This document shows, one piece after another, positions 10,747 through 23,554 of a stretch of DNA of 64,000 nucleotides. The DNA is taken from assembly GCF_008831285.2 (NCBI RefSeq), contig NC_045140.1:6938505-7002504 (forward strand). The letters are read 5' to 3'. The notes under the pieces are model-generated. The model had not been told where the DNA came from. It saw only the letters and a list, made by a program, of their open reading frames with translations, and searched no databases. The position numbers were made by a program, and so were the translations under genes. This DNA is from Nymphaea colorata. Its lineage: Eukaryota; Streptophyta; Magnoliopsida; Nymphaeales; Nymphaeaceae. How positions within the stretch are numbered: position 1 is the stretch's first letter; the number at the start of each line of letters is the position of its first letter.

Positions 10747-10838
10747 GGTGCTTCTGGGAAGCGAGGAGACCCTTGTTTCTCTTTGTCGACAGGCTCTATA
10801 GGGATTTCTGATTGGTTGGTATTGCTTTTCTTCTTTAT
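10747..10838 (+). repeat. Upstream duplicated block A, NIPA leader region
   Basis: This block (GGTGCTTCTGGGAAGCGAGGAG ... CTCTATAGGGATTTCTGATTG ... TTTTCTTCTT, quoted in part) resembles 10950-11042, 110 bases upstream of the NIPA start codon. Both contain TCTATAGGGA and a G-T-rich strand. They look like a diverged tandem duplication. Confidence 0.5.
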
Positions 10839-10949
10839 TTCTTGCCTTGAATGAACCCATTTCCTCTCCTTCTCTCAATGCCATGTAACGTTTCTTTTTT
10901 TGTAACTCATACAGTCAAGGGCGAAAGTCATAATCCTGCTCTGTTTTGA

Positions 10950-11042
10950 GGTGCTTTAAGGAAGCGGGGAGCCGTTTTTTCTCGTTTTCTTTGGGTTCTG
11001 GGTTCTATAGGGAGTTTGGATTGGTGGTACAGTTTTCCTCTT
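10950..11042 (+). repeat. Upstream duplicated block B, NIPA leader region
   Basis: Second copy of the block at 10747-10838. It ends 55 bases before the NIPA ATG and so probably lies in the 5' untranslated region. Confidence 0.5.
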
Positions 11043-11097
11043 CGCTACCTTCTCGGAGAGATTGTGTTGGAGAAAAGCTAAGGCCTTCAAGATCGTG

Positions 11098-14000
11098 ATG
11101 GGTCTGTCTGCAGATAATGTAAGAGGGTTGCTCTTGGCTCTATCATCGAGTTTTTTTATTGGAGCCAGCTTTATAGTGAAGAAAAAGGGACTCAAAAGGG
11201 CAGGAGCTAGTGGACTCAGAGCAGGTTGGTGCATCTGTTTTTCTTTATGCTATTGATATTGAAATCATGCCTCCTGCAAAGATTTCTGTTCTCTCTGTTT
11301 ACGATTTCTTTTTCCTTCTAAATATTTGAGAAACGAGATTTTTCTGGATGATGGGGATCATCTAGGAGCTGAAGTAGACATTTTTACGTGTTGGTTGTTT
11401 TTTCTTCCTTCGGATGACAATGTTTGAAGCATTGCTTTGTTTTGCTTCGTTTCAGGATCAGGAGGATTTTCTTATCTCGTGGAGCCCTTGTGGTGGGCTG
11501 GAATGATTGCTAGTAAGAAGAATAACACTTTTCTTTTTTATGTTCTTCGTGCTGATGCATACGTTTAAGTGGCACTACGGATAGAATATTTGGAAGCCTT
11601 TACATTTTAATTATTATTTCAAGTGAAATTTTTAATGATGACTGTTCCTTTTGGTGTTGCCATATTTCAAGACTCGTAAACTTCGACTCTCTTTAGCAGT
11701 TATCACGTTTTGCTTGATGAGAACACGTAAATATTTGCTGGATTTAGGTCTGAGAAGATACTGAATTAGGTGAACTTTTGATGGAAAATATTTGCTTAAT
11801 ACTTAATTTTTTAGATCTTTCCCTTCTGATTGCACACTACATGAAAATTGCAAATTCTATAGGGTGGTTCTTGACGGCTTGCAGAAAACCTTGTGGATGA
11901 TTTAAACAGGTGGATCCTAAAAGTTACATGTACAAAACCCTCCAAGGACGTTGAGAATCGGGCATCAGTTATCTAATTCTTTCTGTGGGTGTAGCAACTC
12001 TTAGATGATGGTTCACAAGGACCCAGCCAAAGTCTCTGAAATGGAAGAAAAGTTCACTGTTGTAGCATACAAACATTTTTGCAAAATGGTGAACATCGAG
12101 TGGGATACGTATAAAGGTACTTATGGAAGGAAAGATTTGAGGGACAATAAACTCTGGCAGCTGCCAGGCATTGGCAAAAAGGGTTTGCACATCGTGAACC
12201 TGATGAATAGAAGTTTAGTATCATAGAAACAATGTCTAACTTAGAATGCAATTTGGAATTGAATATTCTTAACAGTTATGCTTAACTAAATGGAGGACTC
12301 CATTATAATCTTAAATAGCATAATATATTCTTTGACTTTTGGCTCATATTTTATTTGATACCCTTGAAGTTATGGTACTACCAATAAAAGCACCATACTT
12401 TTAATAGTTGATTTTTTATTATTGCAAATACGTGAATGAAATTTGAAACTGTGGGTAACACTGCAAGCATTTTCCTAAGGAACTGCAAACACTCATGGGG
12501 CATTCTTAGATCTAACAGAGGAAAGCCCTTAAATTACAAGGCAGGCTTCTATACATGCAGATGCATAGTGCTTTCTGTTTTAATCTTATGAACCAAACCA
12601 TCCCCTGGTATTCCCAAGACTGCTCAATTTACATAAAAGTTGAATATTTGAAAGACTTTTTCTCCTACTTTCCAATTCCATGTTCTTCTTCTACTTCCAC
12701 CGGAAGGATTTCTGATTCATATTCTTGTGCAGTGATTGTTGGTGAGGTAGCTAACTTTGCTGCTTATGCATTTGCTCCTGCCATTCTTGTGACACCCCTG
12801 GGAGCATTAAGCATTATTGTCAGGTGCATTTTTAAAAATATTTCTAGATTCCCAAATCAATGTTTCTGTTTTTCTGTTTTCATTTTTGTCTTATGGAAGT
12901 TCTAAACATGTAGTTCAGTATTGGCTCATTTCGTCTTGAAGGAGAGGCTTCAAACATTTGGTATCCTTGGTTGTCTTCTCTGTGTTGTTGGTTCTGTCAC
13001 CATCGTCCTACATGCTCCACAAGAGAAAGAGATTGAGTCTGTGAAGCAAGTTTGGTATCTTGCTACTGAACCTGGTAAGTTGAATTTGATGCAAACTATA
13101 GATTTATAGTGCTGTCTACTTCCAAGTTCCATGGCATTTTGTATGGAAGGAAACATAATTATTCATCTGCATTTACAGCTGTGTCAGAAGTTTGTGAGAA
13201 ATTACATATGTTTACATGTTCTTTTTGTTGAGAAAGCAATGCAAATTTTATTAATGTAGTTTAGTTTCAATGGTCAATTTTACTTCCTCCCCTCTCATAC
13301 ATATAAATGAGATTTAGGGAGATTCGGTCATAGTAACTAAGTACTTACTTGATCGTAGATTCTCCTTTGTGCTGTGTTCACTATTTGATGGGCTGAAAAT
13401 TTTTGTTGCAGGTTTCATCATTTACACTCTTGTAGTGATAGGGTTGGATGTGTTTCTCATTTTCAAACTTGCACCTACGTATGGACACACACACATGTTT
13501 GTGTACATTGGGATTTGCTCTGTCACAGGTTCTCTCACAGTAAGTCTTTGTTAGTGGATGTAGCAGCTTCTTTTAGTATGTAATATTATATTTTACATGA
13601 AAGAGTAATTTTTCTTCCTTTGTTCATTGTTTGTAGGTCATGAGCGTGAAAGCGTTGGCAATTGCTTTGAAACTATCTTTTTCAGGAATGAATCAGTTCA
13701 TCTATTTTCAAACATGGTTTTTCGCACTTGTTGTTGCTTTCTGTGTTGTTTTGCAGATGAACTATTTGAACAAGGTAAAAAATGGAACTAGGAACCCTGG
13801 AACTGTTTGTGACTTTTGGCCTTGTATTATTTTCTAAGTAATAACATGAACTCAAAGTCATGCCCCTTCTGTCATATGTAAACTGTAGATCACAACTAGC
13901 ACTCACCTAGGCAGCATACTTGACCAAGTTATGACTGGCAATTGGGGTCGCTATCCTAGTTGTTAAAAGCTAGGAACTTGATTGAATTGTCTTAGGCAGT

Positions 14001-16578
14001 TGATCTGGAAGATTTGCCAATGTGATTCAGTTAATCTTGATGAGCAACTTTAGTGACTCTGGAGGCATTATTTTTCTTCTAGGATGTAATAACATGCTTG
14101 GTGCCCTTTTTCAATATGAATTACAAATGGTCCTGTACGTCCCAGCTTTTGGACTACTTACAGATGTACATCTTACTTTGAAGCAGTATAAATTTTCTCA
14201 TAAAACTACATTTTTACCATTTTTCTCTGAAACAACAGCAGACACTACTTTGTAGTGGACATAGAGTTTACAACTTTTGGTCTTTCCATTTCATATGCTA
14301 TGGGCATGTTGCATATTTTGCTTGTAATATCATCTTTGAGGAAGATCTAGAATTGATTATACGTTCCACTGAATCCCTTGTAGCCATCATTTAGAAACTT
14401 CTTCATTATGATGGAGACTACTTTATAGATTCATGTAATTGGGAGTTCTTTTTTTTCCTTTTGTTTTTTTTTGGTTGGCCACATGTTGACTGGTATAGAT
14501 ATTATGAAAAAATCAAAGGTGATTGACAAGATAACACAAAGTGAAAACAGTGTCAAAGGCAACGTAGTAAGATCCTGAGATAAAATGACAATGTTGCTAA
14601 ATGCTTTCCTATTCGTAGAATATATACTTCATGCTTTCATAATCTTGGGAGTTCATGACATACCACATCTACCATCTCTGTACATTTATCCTAAACTACA
14701 GCTTATGTTTGTCGTTTTTATTGACTATGTGGTGGTGTAGGCATTGGACGTCTTCAACACTTCTGTTGTATCTCCTGTCTACTATGTCATGTTCACATCT
14801 TTTACAATCCTTGCAAGCATGATCATGTTTAAGGTAACAACATTTGAATTCCTTGTTTAACAAAAATCCGTATACTGAAGTTACAATGCTTTACTGGTTT
14901 TCAAGTTTACTATGAGTTTGGAGCAGTCTCTTTCTTCAAGAATTTACTGTATGCCTGTTTAAGAGTTCAATACTTCAATTACAGCTTTGGGATGAGACCT
15001 CTATGCCACAAAGATAGTTGAAGCACTTATGAATAATCAAATATTAAAGAGGCATGTCTTCTCATTGTGGTATCCAAAAACATTAGAGGGTCGATCTTTT
15101 TCATCATTACTTGCCAGCTGTAAGGTTGCTACTAAAGCAGAAAATTAAGACAGAATATTAAATTCATTATAAAATTAACTGCTTGTTATCAGCTGACTTT
15201 TAGCAATTCATGCATTATAATAATGGAAATTGCTTTCAGCTTCTTTTGTTCAACTTAGGGTTCAAATAGGCATAGACAAGCAAGAACATGTTTAGCTGAA
15301 CTGACTGGACGATGTCCATCTAACCAAGGTCCAAGGATTCCATTCTAAGCTTAGACGATACAAAAGGCCAAGGTAAATAAGCTAGCTCAGGCTCCTACCT
15401 TGCATTTTGTGAACTTCAATTCTTTGCAAAGATCTGCCAAGCCCCAAGAGCCATGCTCATTTAGTTTGGCTTGTTTACCAGGGGCTTGACTCTTCATGGG
15501 CTTGTAGTCTGTCACTGTTACTTTGGTTTCACTCTCACCTGACGTTAAGGAATAAGTGATGGAATTGTAAGCTAAATTTGAGTCACTTGATCTTAAGCAA
15601 AGGCTTCCATCATAATCTGTATACTTACCCAAGAAAAGGAAAATTAAAGTGGCTTGCAGTTATACAGGGATTTGAATATTCTGGAAACCATAGAAATCAC
15701 TGGGAGCATCAATTTATCTGTCTATTTTGGACATTACATAGTTTTAGTTCCCCAGGCATCCACGTGATATCTGAAATTTCTTGAGCCCCAGCAAACTCAT
15801 TTCTTCATGGCTTCGCAGCTTTTATCTGTTTTTCTTTTACCACTGTCAGCATTAGTACGTATTGCTTGCAGACTCAAATGGTGCTGTGCCATCACTTGTA
15901 CAAGTAATGTGATCATTCTCTTGAAACAATGTCATGGTTTCTCAAACCAATGAGCTTAGGCTCTTGCTTTGGCAGCCCAATATGGCCAACTTTTCAATTC
16001 TTTAGTTATCTGAACCACTTTCTTCCTGTTCTTCAGTTTGATCATCAATGACTAAGAAAATAAAGTTTAGTATACTATGCAAAACGAAGTCCATACGCAG
16101 CTTACCTTTTGTTGAAATAGCAGAAGAAAGACCCTCAATTTGTATCATCGCATTCTGAAACAATATTGTAGATTAAAGTGGTAAGACTGTGCATGAAAAG
16201 TTTTTCTCATATGCTGGAAGACGCCTATGAGAACGATATTTATCGTTTCAACTATGATTCATATCAAACCTCAGATAAGAGTATACTCTTTTGATTCACA
16301 TTATGTGTGTCACAACTCTAGTTGCTCTTGGCTGATGAAGTGATATTGCATGACATTCTCCATGAAGTCCAAAAATATCAATTTTTTTTTCTTATGAGTC
16401 AAATATTTAACTCTTCTCTGATGTTGAAATCCAGGATTGGGCAGGTCAGCAAGCGTCACAGATAGCGACAACTTTATGTGGGTTTATGACAATTCTTTCT
16501 GGAATCTTCATCCTCCACAAAACAAAAGACATGCTTGAAAGTGTGCCTAGTAGCCCAGCAATCTTGGAATCCACATAG
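11098..16578 (+). CDS. NIPA-family magnesium transporter, 8 exons
   Basis: Coding exons: 11098-11224, 11456-11512, 12733-12823, 12914-13074, 13412-13539, 13637-13774, 14741-14833, 16435-16578. They join in frame to 939 bp (312 aa), and every intron is GT-AG. The product is an integral membrane protein of the NIPA (DUF803) family, which carries Mg2+ across plant membranes. Family hallmarks seen: [14 protein letters not shown] after TM1, [81 protein letters not shown], and [20 protein letters not shown] before DWAGQ. About nine hydrophobic segments can be traced. The ATG at 11098 gives the family's usual MGLSADN start. The C-terminal tail after HKTKDM is short (SPAILEST), while many relatives have a longer polar tail, so an alternative last exon is possible. 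Intron 2 (1.2 kb) and intron 7 (1.6 kb) are long. Confidence 0.93.
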
Positions 16579-16616
16579 CAGCCTGATGTTGGAATATCAA
16601 ACTACCTTCTGTGAGG

Positions 16617-16618
<2 letters not shown>

Positions 16619-16661
<43 letters not shown>

Positions 16662-16676
16662 TACACACACACACAT
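16619..16676. repeat. (TC)n-(CA)n microsatellite
   Basis: About 20 TC units are followed by CA units, 40 bases after the NIPA stop codon, probably in the 3' untranslated region. Confidence 0.95.
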
Positions 16677-18021
16677 ATGTGCACCCATACAGACATGAAT
16701 GTGCACAGTCACGCGTGAATTGCAGTATTGTGATGGTCAGTTCATGACGTACAGGTGAAACTCACAAAGTTGGAGCTGCAGATGCGGATGCTCTTGATGC
16801 ATAATGTAATTGAAATTCTGAGCACACAGCCAACTTACCAGCATGGATCTGCCTTCATTTTTTTGCTCCAAGTCGAGATCAATTGCTGCAACAGTTTGAT
16901 GGCCAACATGATAAAGAGAGAACATGGAGAACATGCGGAGGTTCTTGTACAAGGATAATCGGGCATACCACAAGTATACAATTGTGTATATACTGGCCTT
17001 GTCCAGCATCGAAGTCTATCCCTATTACCTTGGGAGAACTGCAGCATGTTCGGTTTCAATCGATTCACGCCTTTTTTTCTATTATCTTTTACCTTTGCAT
17101 CTCCCTTCCGGATCAAATGGCAGCTCAAGTTTACTTTGAATGCAAATTTGGCATGTCTACACACGCATACACACAACTATCTAAGTTATGTCCGATAAAA
17201 TTTGAACCATTGACCTAACTGTTCAAATTAATCTAAAACTCAATCTTAAAAACTATTTGTCAACTTTCATATTATTCATTTATGGGGCATCACTTATAAA
17301 TGGTTTAAAAGCAGCCAAAGATGTTTTCAGTATAAAATGCTCTGATATAAAGGTGTAAATGGTATGAGCAGATGCAGTTAACATGAATAACTCCCTTCTT
17401 TATGATATTTTAAGGAAGCGGTGGATGTTGGATTTATTGGGTCTGATCTAATTGGATTTGGATTCTGATGAAATGGACCAAAATTGTCTAAACCTAACTG
17501 CCTTACAATCCAGTTGCAATTTAGATCCTGAAACGTGGCTGCACAGAATCTGAATGGTGAACTAGATTTTGACCTGACCATTGAGCTCTATGTTTTTGGA
17601 CGAGTGTTCAAATTCAAACTGGAGCAGACAAGAATGTTACATGGATCCGAGTCTCCTGGTCTTTCTTTTCAAAGACTCAAATTTAAAAACGGCTCTGATT
17701 GCACTGTAATACAGGTCCGAGTGGCAGCTCTGACCCGATGGGAACTTTAGAAGGCTTGGAAACTACCCTCTATTTCATGACTTACGTACCGATCCACTTG
17801 ATTCATTGTACTAATCTGGTCCACCTCCTGCCCTTTTGTTTAAGTAATTTGTGCTATTTGGATCATACCTGAGTTCTAGTACTTTTGATATAAAGCAGGA
17901 GCTCGAATCGGTCATTACCTGAGCCATATTATTAGAGTTAATCAAAATGTTACACAGAGTAGGTTGCAGCATTCTGCACCCTGAATGTTAGCTTAAGACT
18001 TTATGGAACCTTAATCCTTTA
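16677..18021. other. Spacer downstream of the NIPA gene
   Basis: There are short frames on both strands but no recognisable domain. The part from about 17400 to 17750 has the GGATTTGG/GATCCGA-type words common in AT-rich plant repeats, but I could not set ends. Confidence 0.5.
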
Positions 18022-18236
18022 GGTTGTATTTGATAGCCTTGGATCTTAGATCTGAGGCTGTATAAGAAGATGTGTTTTGGGAGATCCTCAGTTAGCATGG
18101 ATTTTATATATTCAAAACCATAGATTTAAAGGTTAGATTTGGATTTTTTGGGTGGGGGAGTAGGGTGGGGGGTGTGTTGATCTTAAAACAATTAGATCAC
18201 CGTGGGTCTCAGATCTACGGTGTGACAAACACAACC
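18022..18236. mobile_element. Tourist-like MITE, TSD TTA
   Basis: The left end GGTTGTATTTGATAG and right end ACAAACACAACC are inverse of each other over about 11 bases (one mismatch). TTA lies directly outside both ends (18019-18021 and 18237-18239), the target preference of PIF/Harbinger elements. The interior holds AGATCT-centred words (GATCTTAGATCTGAGG, GTCTCAGATCTAC) and no gene. Confidence 0.65.
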
Positions 18237-18439
18237 TTATGGCATCAGAGCACCGATGGGTAGATCAGGGAATCCACATGAACACCTTCTTCTGCACAGT
18301 GTGTGTTTGTTTGCCCAAAAGTTCCCTTATCCATTGACATTGTAGAAAGTTTTATCTCCAAAACGCTCACCCCAAACGAATTTCCTTCTATGGAAAACAC
18401 AAGTGGTTTGAAGAAGCATACACATTTGCTTCACAAGAG

Positions 18440-19510
18440 AGAGAGTCTCATGCCGAAGCTGCAAATGCACAAGAGGATGAAGATGGCCATGGCAGATTAC
18501 ATCAAGGCATCCTAAAACATCTATGATAAATTGGCGATACAAAAGCCAATTAATGATCATATGGAATTTTTTATGTTGTCGAATTGACTTGAAGCAAGTA
18601 CAAATCTTTCATTAGATCAAAAGCCGATGCCACTGCTACTGTCTTATAAGGAATTAGTCCCACTATTACAAAGCCAGAAGATGTTGAGAGCCTTGAACCA
18701 TGATGATATCGAGTTGCAACACTAGCTACTTTTTACATATATAGACAAAGCTTCAATAACAATACAAGTGGCAGAGGAGGCCAATCTTCTTTTTCTCAAG
18801 AAAGAGGTTTTGTTCCTTATAGTAGGAATTATCAAGGGAACCAAAATGAAGCAATGAAACCACATCAAAATCAAAACACACAACAACATAAATCAAAGGA
18901 GTTTAAGGGAAAATTGATGAACAAAGGCAAAGGTGCAATTTGTCAAATCTGTTCTAAATGAAACCAAACAACACTAAAATGTTAGCACGGGTTCAACAGC
19001 ACATACAAGGCAAAAGATTCAGTGCAAGACGTGGCAAAGATGGCATTGTATATAACCAAGACTGGTTCATGGATTTAAGGTCAACTTCACATGTTGTGTC
19101 TAACGCAAGCATGCTTATTAACCTAATTACATATGAAGGCCTATAAATGCTTGTTGTTGGCACATGTCAGACATGAAGTTGTGATTTTTTTTTAGTAAGA
19201 CAATAACAAGTACATGTAACATCTAACAAAATTGATCTCATATTTGTCTTGGATGTGCATAAGACATAAGCAAAATAAGTTAGATTGTCATTCTTAAGAG
19301 TAAGTAATAGATTAGTTGAGCCTTTTGTTATAATCTATCGCCATTTGTGGGGGCCTTCCCTTGTAAATTCAGCACAAGGAATGAAATATTATGTTGTTAT
19401 TATAGATGTTTTTAGCATACATGGTTAGGTATCGTGTAGTAGCAAATTTGGATCAGTTGCAATAATGTCTTCTTTCATGGCGAGTATTTTGTTTTTCATC
19501 ATATATTGCA
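18440..19510 (+). pseudogene. Ty1/copia gag-to-integrase relic without LTRs
   Basis: Reading across several frames gives a copia order. The gag helical region has MADYIKAS, IYDKLAIQKPIND and LSYKELVPLLQS (18480-18690). A Gly/Asn/Gln-rich linker follows (about 18760-18900), then a damaged zinc knuckle (CQICSK). Next comes a protease region reading DWFMDLRSTSHVVSNAS, where relatives have D-S/T-G-A, so the catalytic motif is lost. Much further on, an integrase start with HLWGPS and GMKYYVVIIDVFS lies at about 19320-19430. Stops and frameshifts are frequent and no matching LTRs were found. It resembles the UBN2-type copia gag and is a different lineage from the element at 484. Confidence 0.75.
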
Positions 19511-20829
19511 AACTATCTGAGTGGAAATTCTAACTATTATGAAGGTTCTTTGGCAAGTGGATATGGTTTCTTGCTCCTTTATTGCTTTTTTTTTTGTTCC
19601 TTCTGTTTTACTTATTCAGGTTGTTATCCTCCTCGAACCTTTTTTCCTCCCGCTCAAACCCTTCATCCAAACAATGGCACAGTCCGCCCAACTGCCAGAG
19701 CATTAGCCTTCATTGGCATCCGCCGCCAGTGTTTGCCACCATCTTCACTTCTCATTGCTGTCAAAGAGGTGAATCTGCTCCTCCCTCGCCCCTGTCTACC
19801 CAGTTATTCTTCTTCCCCACCCCCACTTTTCCTCCTCCTCGCACTGCAACGTTTCTGTTTAAACAGCGAAACTGTTTCATTTGTGAACAATATATAGAAG
19901 CGATGCAGCAGTTGTTCATGTTGCTGGTCAAAAAGAGCAGCAGGGACCTCATAGCCATCTTCTTTCCTGCCCTTGCTGATTGAGGAGAACTGCTAGTGTC
20001 AACAGAAGAACTCTGTACGTCGAAACAAAGCTCCAGTGTTGGCTTTCTCTTGTATTTGTTGATTCATCAAGTGCTTCGAGTTTTTCTACTACTTGTTCAG
20101 TCAACTCAACATATATATACTTTTGTTTTTTTGTCTTTTTTCTTTCGGTTTTAAAGATCTCATGTTTTAAAGTAGTCATATTGAATTACAAATTCCAGAT
20201 AAATGCTTCGAAAGATCAATTGAGATTCACAACTTCGGACCATCAAATTAGTTGAGCTTCAACATCAATTTCAAAGAAAACTTCTCAAACCTGACATTGC
20301 AGTAGAAAATTAAAACACAATGAGAGAAAGAGAGAGGGAAAGAGAGAGAGAGAGGGAGATGTGGTTTGAGTTCCATCATCTATTGGCGAAGGCAGGATTT
20401 GTTTTGGGGGCAAGCTGGTTCATTTTGATAGTTTTGACTGCTTTGTTTATTTTTTATTCTATACTTCGTGTTACTTATGGTCCTATCATTGTTCATTGAA
20501 GCGGTCAATGTGAGTAACATGATATTGCCTTGTCAATTCTGTTGATTAGTTGCTGGAGTGCTATAATTTAAAAATTTATCGGCATAAATGGTCGTTAATG
20601 TCAATATAGTGGCCGTGTTTTATAAACAAAACCTTAAATTTTAGCCATCTGATAATATCACATCCAACAGGACTGAATAAATAAAATAATATTCTCAAGA
20701 ATAATAAAAAGCATTTATACTTTTTGAGCTAACTAAGAGAAAGAAAGAGAGAGAGATGGCACTGCTATTCAATATTATAAATTGTCATTGCATGCATGGC
20801 TTAATGGCTCACAAACAAACACATAAAAG
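19511..20829. other. Spacer; nothing confident
   Basis: A pyrimidine-rich, slightly more GC-rich patch (19620-19860) gives overlapping open frames on plus, but they are low-complexity (Pro/Ser/Leu) and not convincing genes. A GA microsatellite lies at about 20322-20358. Confidence 0.5.
20322..20358. repeat. (GA)n-rich microsatellite
   Basis: Imperfect AG/GA run. Confidence 0.85.
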
Positions 20830-20985
20830 GTAGGGATTTTCACCGATGTCGAACTTGCTTGCCTAAGCTCAACTCGTTTATTAAATGAATTGAGTTCGAG
20901 TTAAAAAAAAAAATGGACTTGCTAAAATAAAAGAGTCAAGCTTGACCTAGGCAGACTAGGCTCGATTATGCTCGTGGGAAGACAA
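20830..20985. repeat. CTCGAGCTCG-type AT-rich repeat, copy 1
   Basis: It starts GTAGGGATT and contains CTCAACTCGTTTATTAAATG, GAGTTCGAG and AGGCTCGATTATGCTCG. The start and the CTCG/GAGC words are shared with 25116-25405 and 60340-60570. The right end was set by eye. Confidence 0.45.
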
Positions 20986-22251
20986 AATGGGCAATACGTG
21001 TTCTAGAAAAGAGTGTTGTCTCGACAGGCAGCCATGTCCAGCAAAAGAGATGTGAGAGAGAGAGAGAGAGATTGGTAGATAGTAGATATTTTGAATAAAA
21101 AAGATGTGAGAGTAAAGTGATAAAATGAAAATATTTAATAAAATTTGAGGACAAGAAGTCTCCTAACTATAAGAAAAATGTGAGAGCGAGAGACTTGTAG
21201 ATAGTAAATATTGTAAAATCAACATCTAAAAGGACCTTTTTTTTTTTTTGCATGACCTTTTTTTTTTTTTGCATGACCTTGGCTTAATCCGTCTACATAA
21301 ACATATTCGTTTCTTAGTCACTACAAAATATGTTCTGATTTAAGTAGATTCTAGTAAAAAACTCAACTGTTGTTCAAGTTTTTAGTTTCAAATGAGCTAT
21401 TAATTTTCTACCTGATACACATCTAATCATAAAAACAATTAATCTTAGCACATTTTTTCTAGTAGTAAAAAACAATTAAATGACCATGCACCGGGTTTGA
21501 TTAACCCCATATATAAGCTAATTACAAACTGTGCAAATTTAATTAGAAAAATGAGGAGTTTGGAATATCTTTGAGACAAAAATTTATTTCATTTTTCTCT
21601 CTCTCTCTTCTCCCCCCGCAGCGCCCAATACTTGTAGTAATTTGTTACATGTCGTTGATTTGGTGACATTCATCTGCTCTTACATAGTGAAACATGCATG
21701 CATGCATTGCATGAAATCAAACGAGAAAAAATTTAAATAGCCAATATTGCAGCATTACATTTCATTTCATAATGCGAAAACTACTTAACAAACCAATGGC
21801 TGAGGGGAACTAAATAATAGAATGTTATACCTTTATGGGCACCAATACATACGAATCAAGAAATAGTTGAAAGCACAAATATGTAAATATTTTTTTTTTA
21901 GAACCATATGATTGGCATCAGAAACATACTAGTTCTTTGACTTATGCAAGGCAAGAGGATGGAAGCCAAGGCCCATCTCCCCCCGCGGAGATGCTCCATC
22001 CCATGGAATTGAAAGGAGGTTCCCTGCTCTGGCAAAACACATATTAGACTCCGAACATCTGCAAGCGTGTTCGACCCAATATGAAAATGTTTGAAGTCAA
22101 TGACTGTAAACAAGGAAGACCTTTTGGGACTGTGGAGCACTTTTTATAAATAAGTTGGGGCATGCAATAAAGTCTTGCATACAAGCTAAGGATCAACAGC
22201 TTTCGTTTCCTTCAAAATTACGTCGACTGTAGTTTTTATTTCTTTCACAGT

Positions 22252-22276
22252 AGAGAGAGAGAGAGAGAGAGAGAGC
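22252..22276. repeat. (GA)n microsatellite
   Basis: About 12 GA units. Confidence 0.95.
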
Positions 22277-22724
22277 TTTGGTGACATATGGACAGCTCAA
22301 GACAAAAGAAAGTTCGCTACAAGCTTTGCTTTCCAATTCACATCTTGTTCAGAAACGGAAAAAAGAAAACTAATAGTTTGTGCACAGGAGAAGATTCTCA
22401 CGGCAGTTAAATTTATAAAAAGAAGAAAAAGAGAAGGCCACAAGCCTAGGCTTCCAACCTCTACAGGTTCACGAATATCTCGTGCATGGTGCAATATTAA
22501 TATATGAAGAGGAATCCCGACCACAAAAACTACGAAAAAAAAAACAGGAACATACAATTCCAATATAATGAAAAAAATATTGCAGATATAGCTTCAACGG
22601 TCTCTTAGATTTCCGTTTCCAGAAATGAACCATATCGTCTTGTTCTTAGGAACAGAATGTGCCGCATGTGCAGTATGGATCTCTTGTGGCATATGTTTGG
22701 GTTGCAGGGACAGTGGGAGCTCTA

Positions 22725-22768
22725 GTGAGTATGTTTGATTCATTTTGTGAGTATGTTTGATTCATTTT
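22725..22768 (+). repeat. 22-bp perfect tandem pair
   Basis: GTGAGTATGTTTGATTCATT plus two T bases occurs twice back to back (22725-22746 and 22747-22768). The copies are identical, so the duplication is recent. Confidence 0.9.
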
Positions 22769-23375
22769 TTCTGGAAAAGGCATAACAAGGCGACTGTTCT
22801 GCTAGTTCCCAAAGTAACAGAACATGGTTTCTCCAAGTGTAACTTGCTTCCAGGAGCATAGCGTAGTAGTGAGGTTGGTGAGCGTTTGGTCTTCAGCTCA
22901 ATTCCTGTGGGTGTTATTTCCAACCAGAATTTGTGGGGAAATAGGATCTTGACCTTGATTTATATATTGCAAAAAAAAAAAAAACTATGTACATGAAAGA
23001 TTTGGCGAGTTATTTTGCCGGTTCGTCTTTCAGTATTTTACCCCTGATTGTAAAATACCAAAAAAAAAGCTAAAATTGGAAATGCATCGACCGTATATTT
23101 AATTACATTTTAGAGTTTTTAATGTACATGTAATAATTTTGAATGCTAATGCTATGAAAAGCTTAGTCACCTTGCTGATTAAAGGGTTAAATTGCCAAAG
23201 TATTTAGTTCATTGAAAATAGTTAAGAGTTGATCAATACTCGAGGTGCATCTCTTTGGCATTATCTACGAAAAGTCTCCTTCGCAACAACTTTTTTTTTT
23301 TTGAAAAAAAAAAACCAATGACAATGTTCATGACGAATACTATACCAATTAGTCGTTAGCTCACAAACATAATGG

Positions 23376-23376
<1 letters not shown>

Positions 23377-23443
<67 letters not shown>
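23377..23443. repeat. (CA)n(TA)n(GA)n compound microsatellite
   Basis: A short CA run, about 21 TA units and about nine GA units, directly before a hAT-like miniature element. Confidence 0.95.
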
Positions 23444-23445
23444 GC

Positions 23446-23554
23446 CAGCAGGGGCCATAGCCCCCTTTAAATTTGTGACTAAGGAAATCTACATGTAATT
23501 TTTGAAACTATAGTTTGGTTCTCTTAATAAAAAATTTTTTACTCTGCCCCTGCT
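23446..23554. mobile_element. hAT-like miniature element
   Basis: AGCAGGGGC at 23447-23455 is matched in inverse by GCCCCTGCT at 23546-23554. The interior is about 90 bases and AT-rich. The terminus resembles the CAGGGGCGGAG family at 41989-42129, but no target-site duplication is visible. Confidence 0.45.

Larger units (their letters stand above)
20986..23376. other. Spacer with short repeats only
   Basis: It holds a short GA run near 21057, two GCATGACC-poly(T) units near 21235-21280, a GA microsatellite at 22252-22276, and a 22-bp tandem pair at 22725-22768. No gene was recognised. Confidence 0.55.

Noticed and set aside
19550-19983. Overlapping frames of 115 and 133 codons downstream of the copia relic
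   Set aside because: Pyrimidine-rich low-complexity sequence, several frames open at once, no recognisable domain or splice partners.
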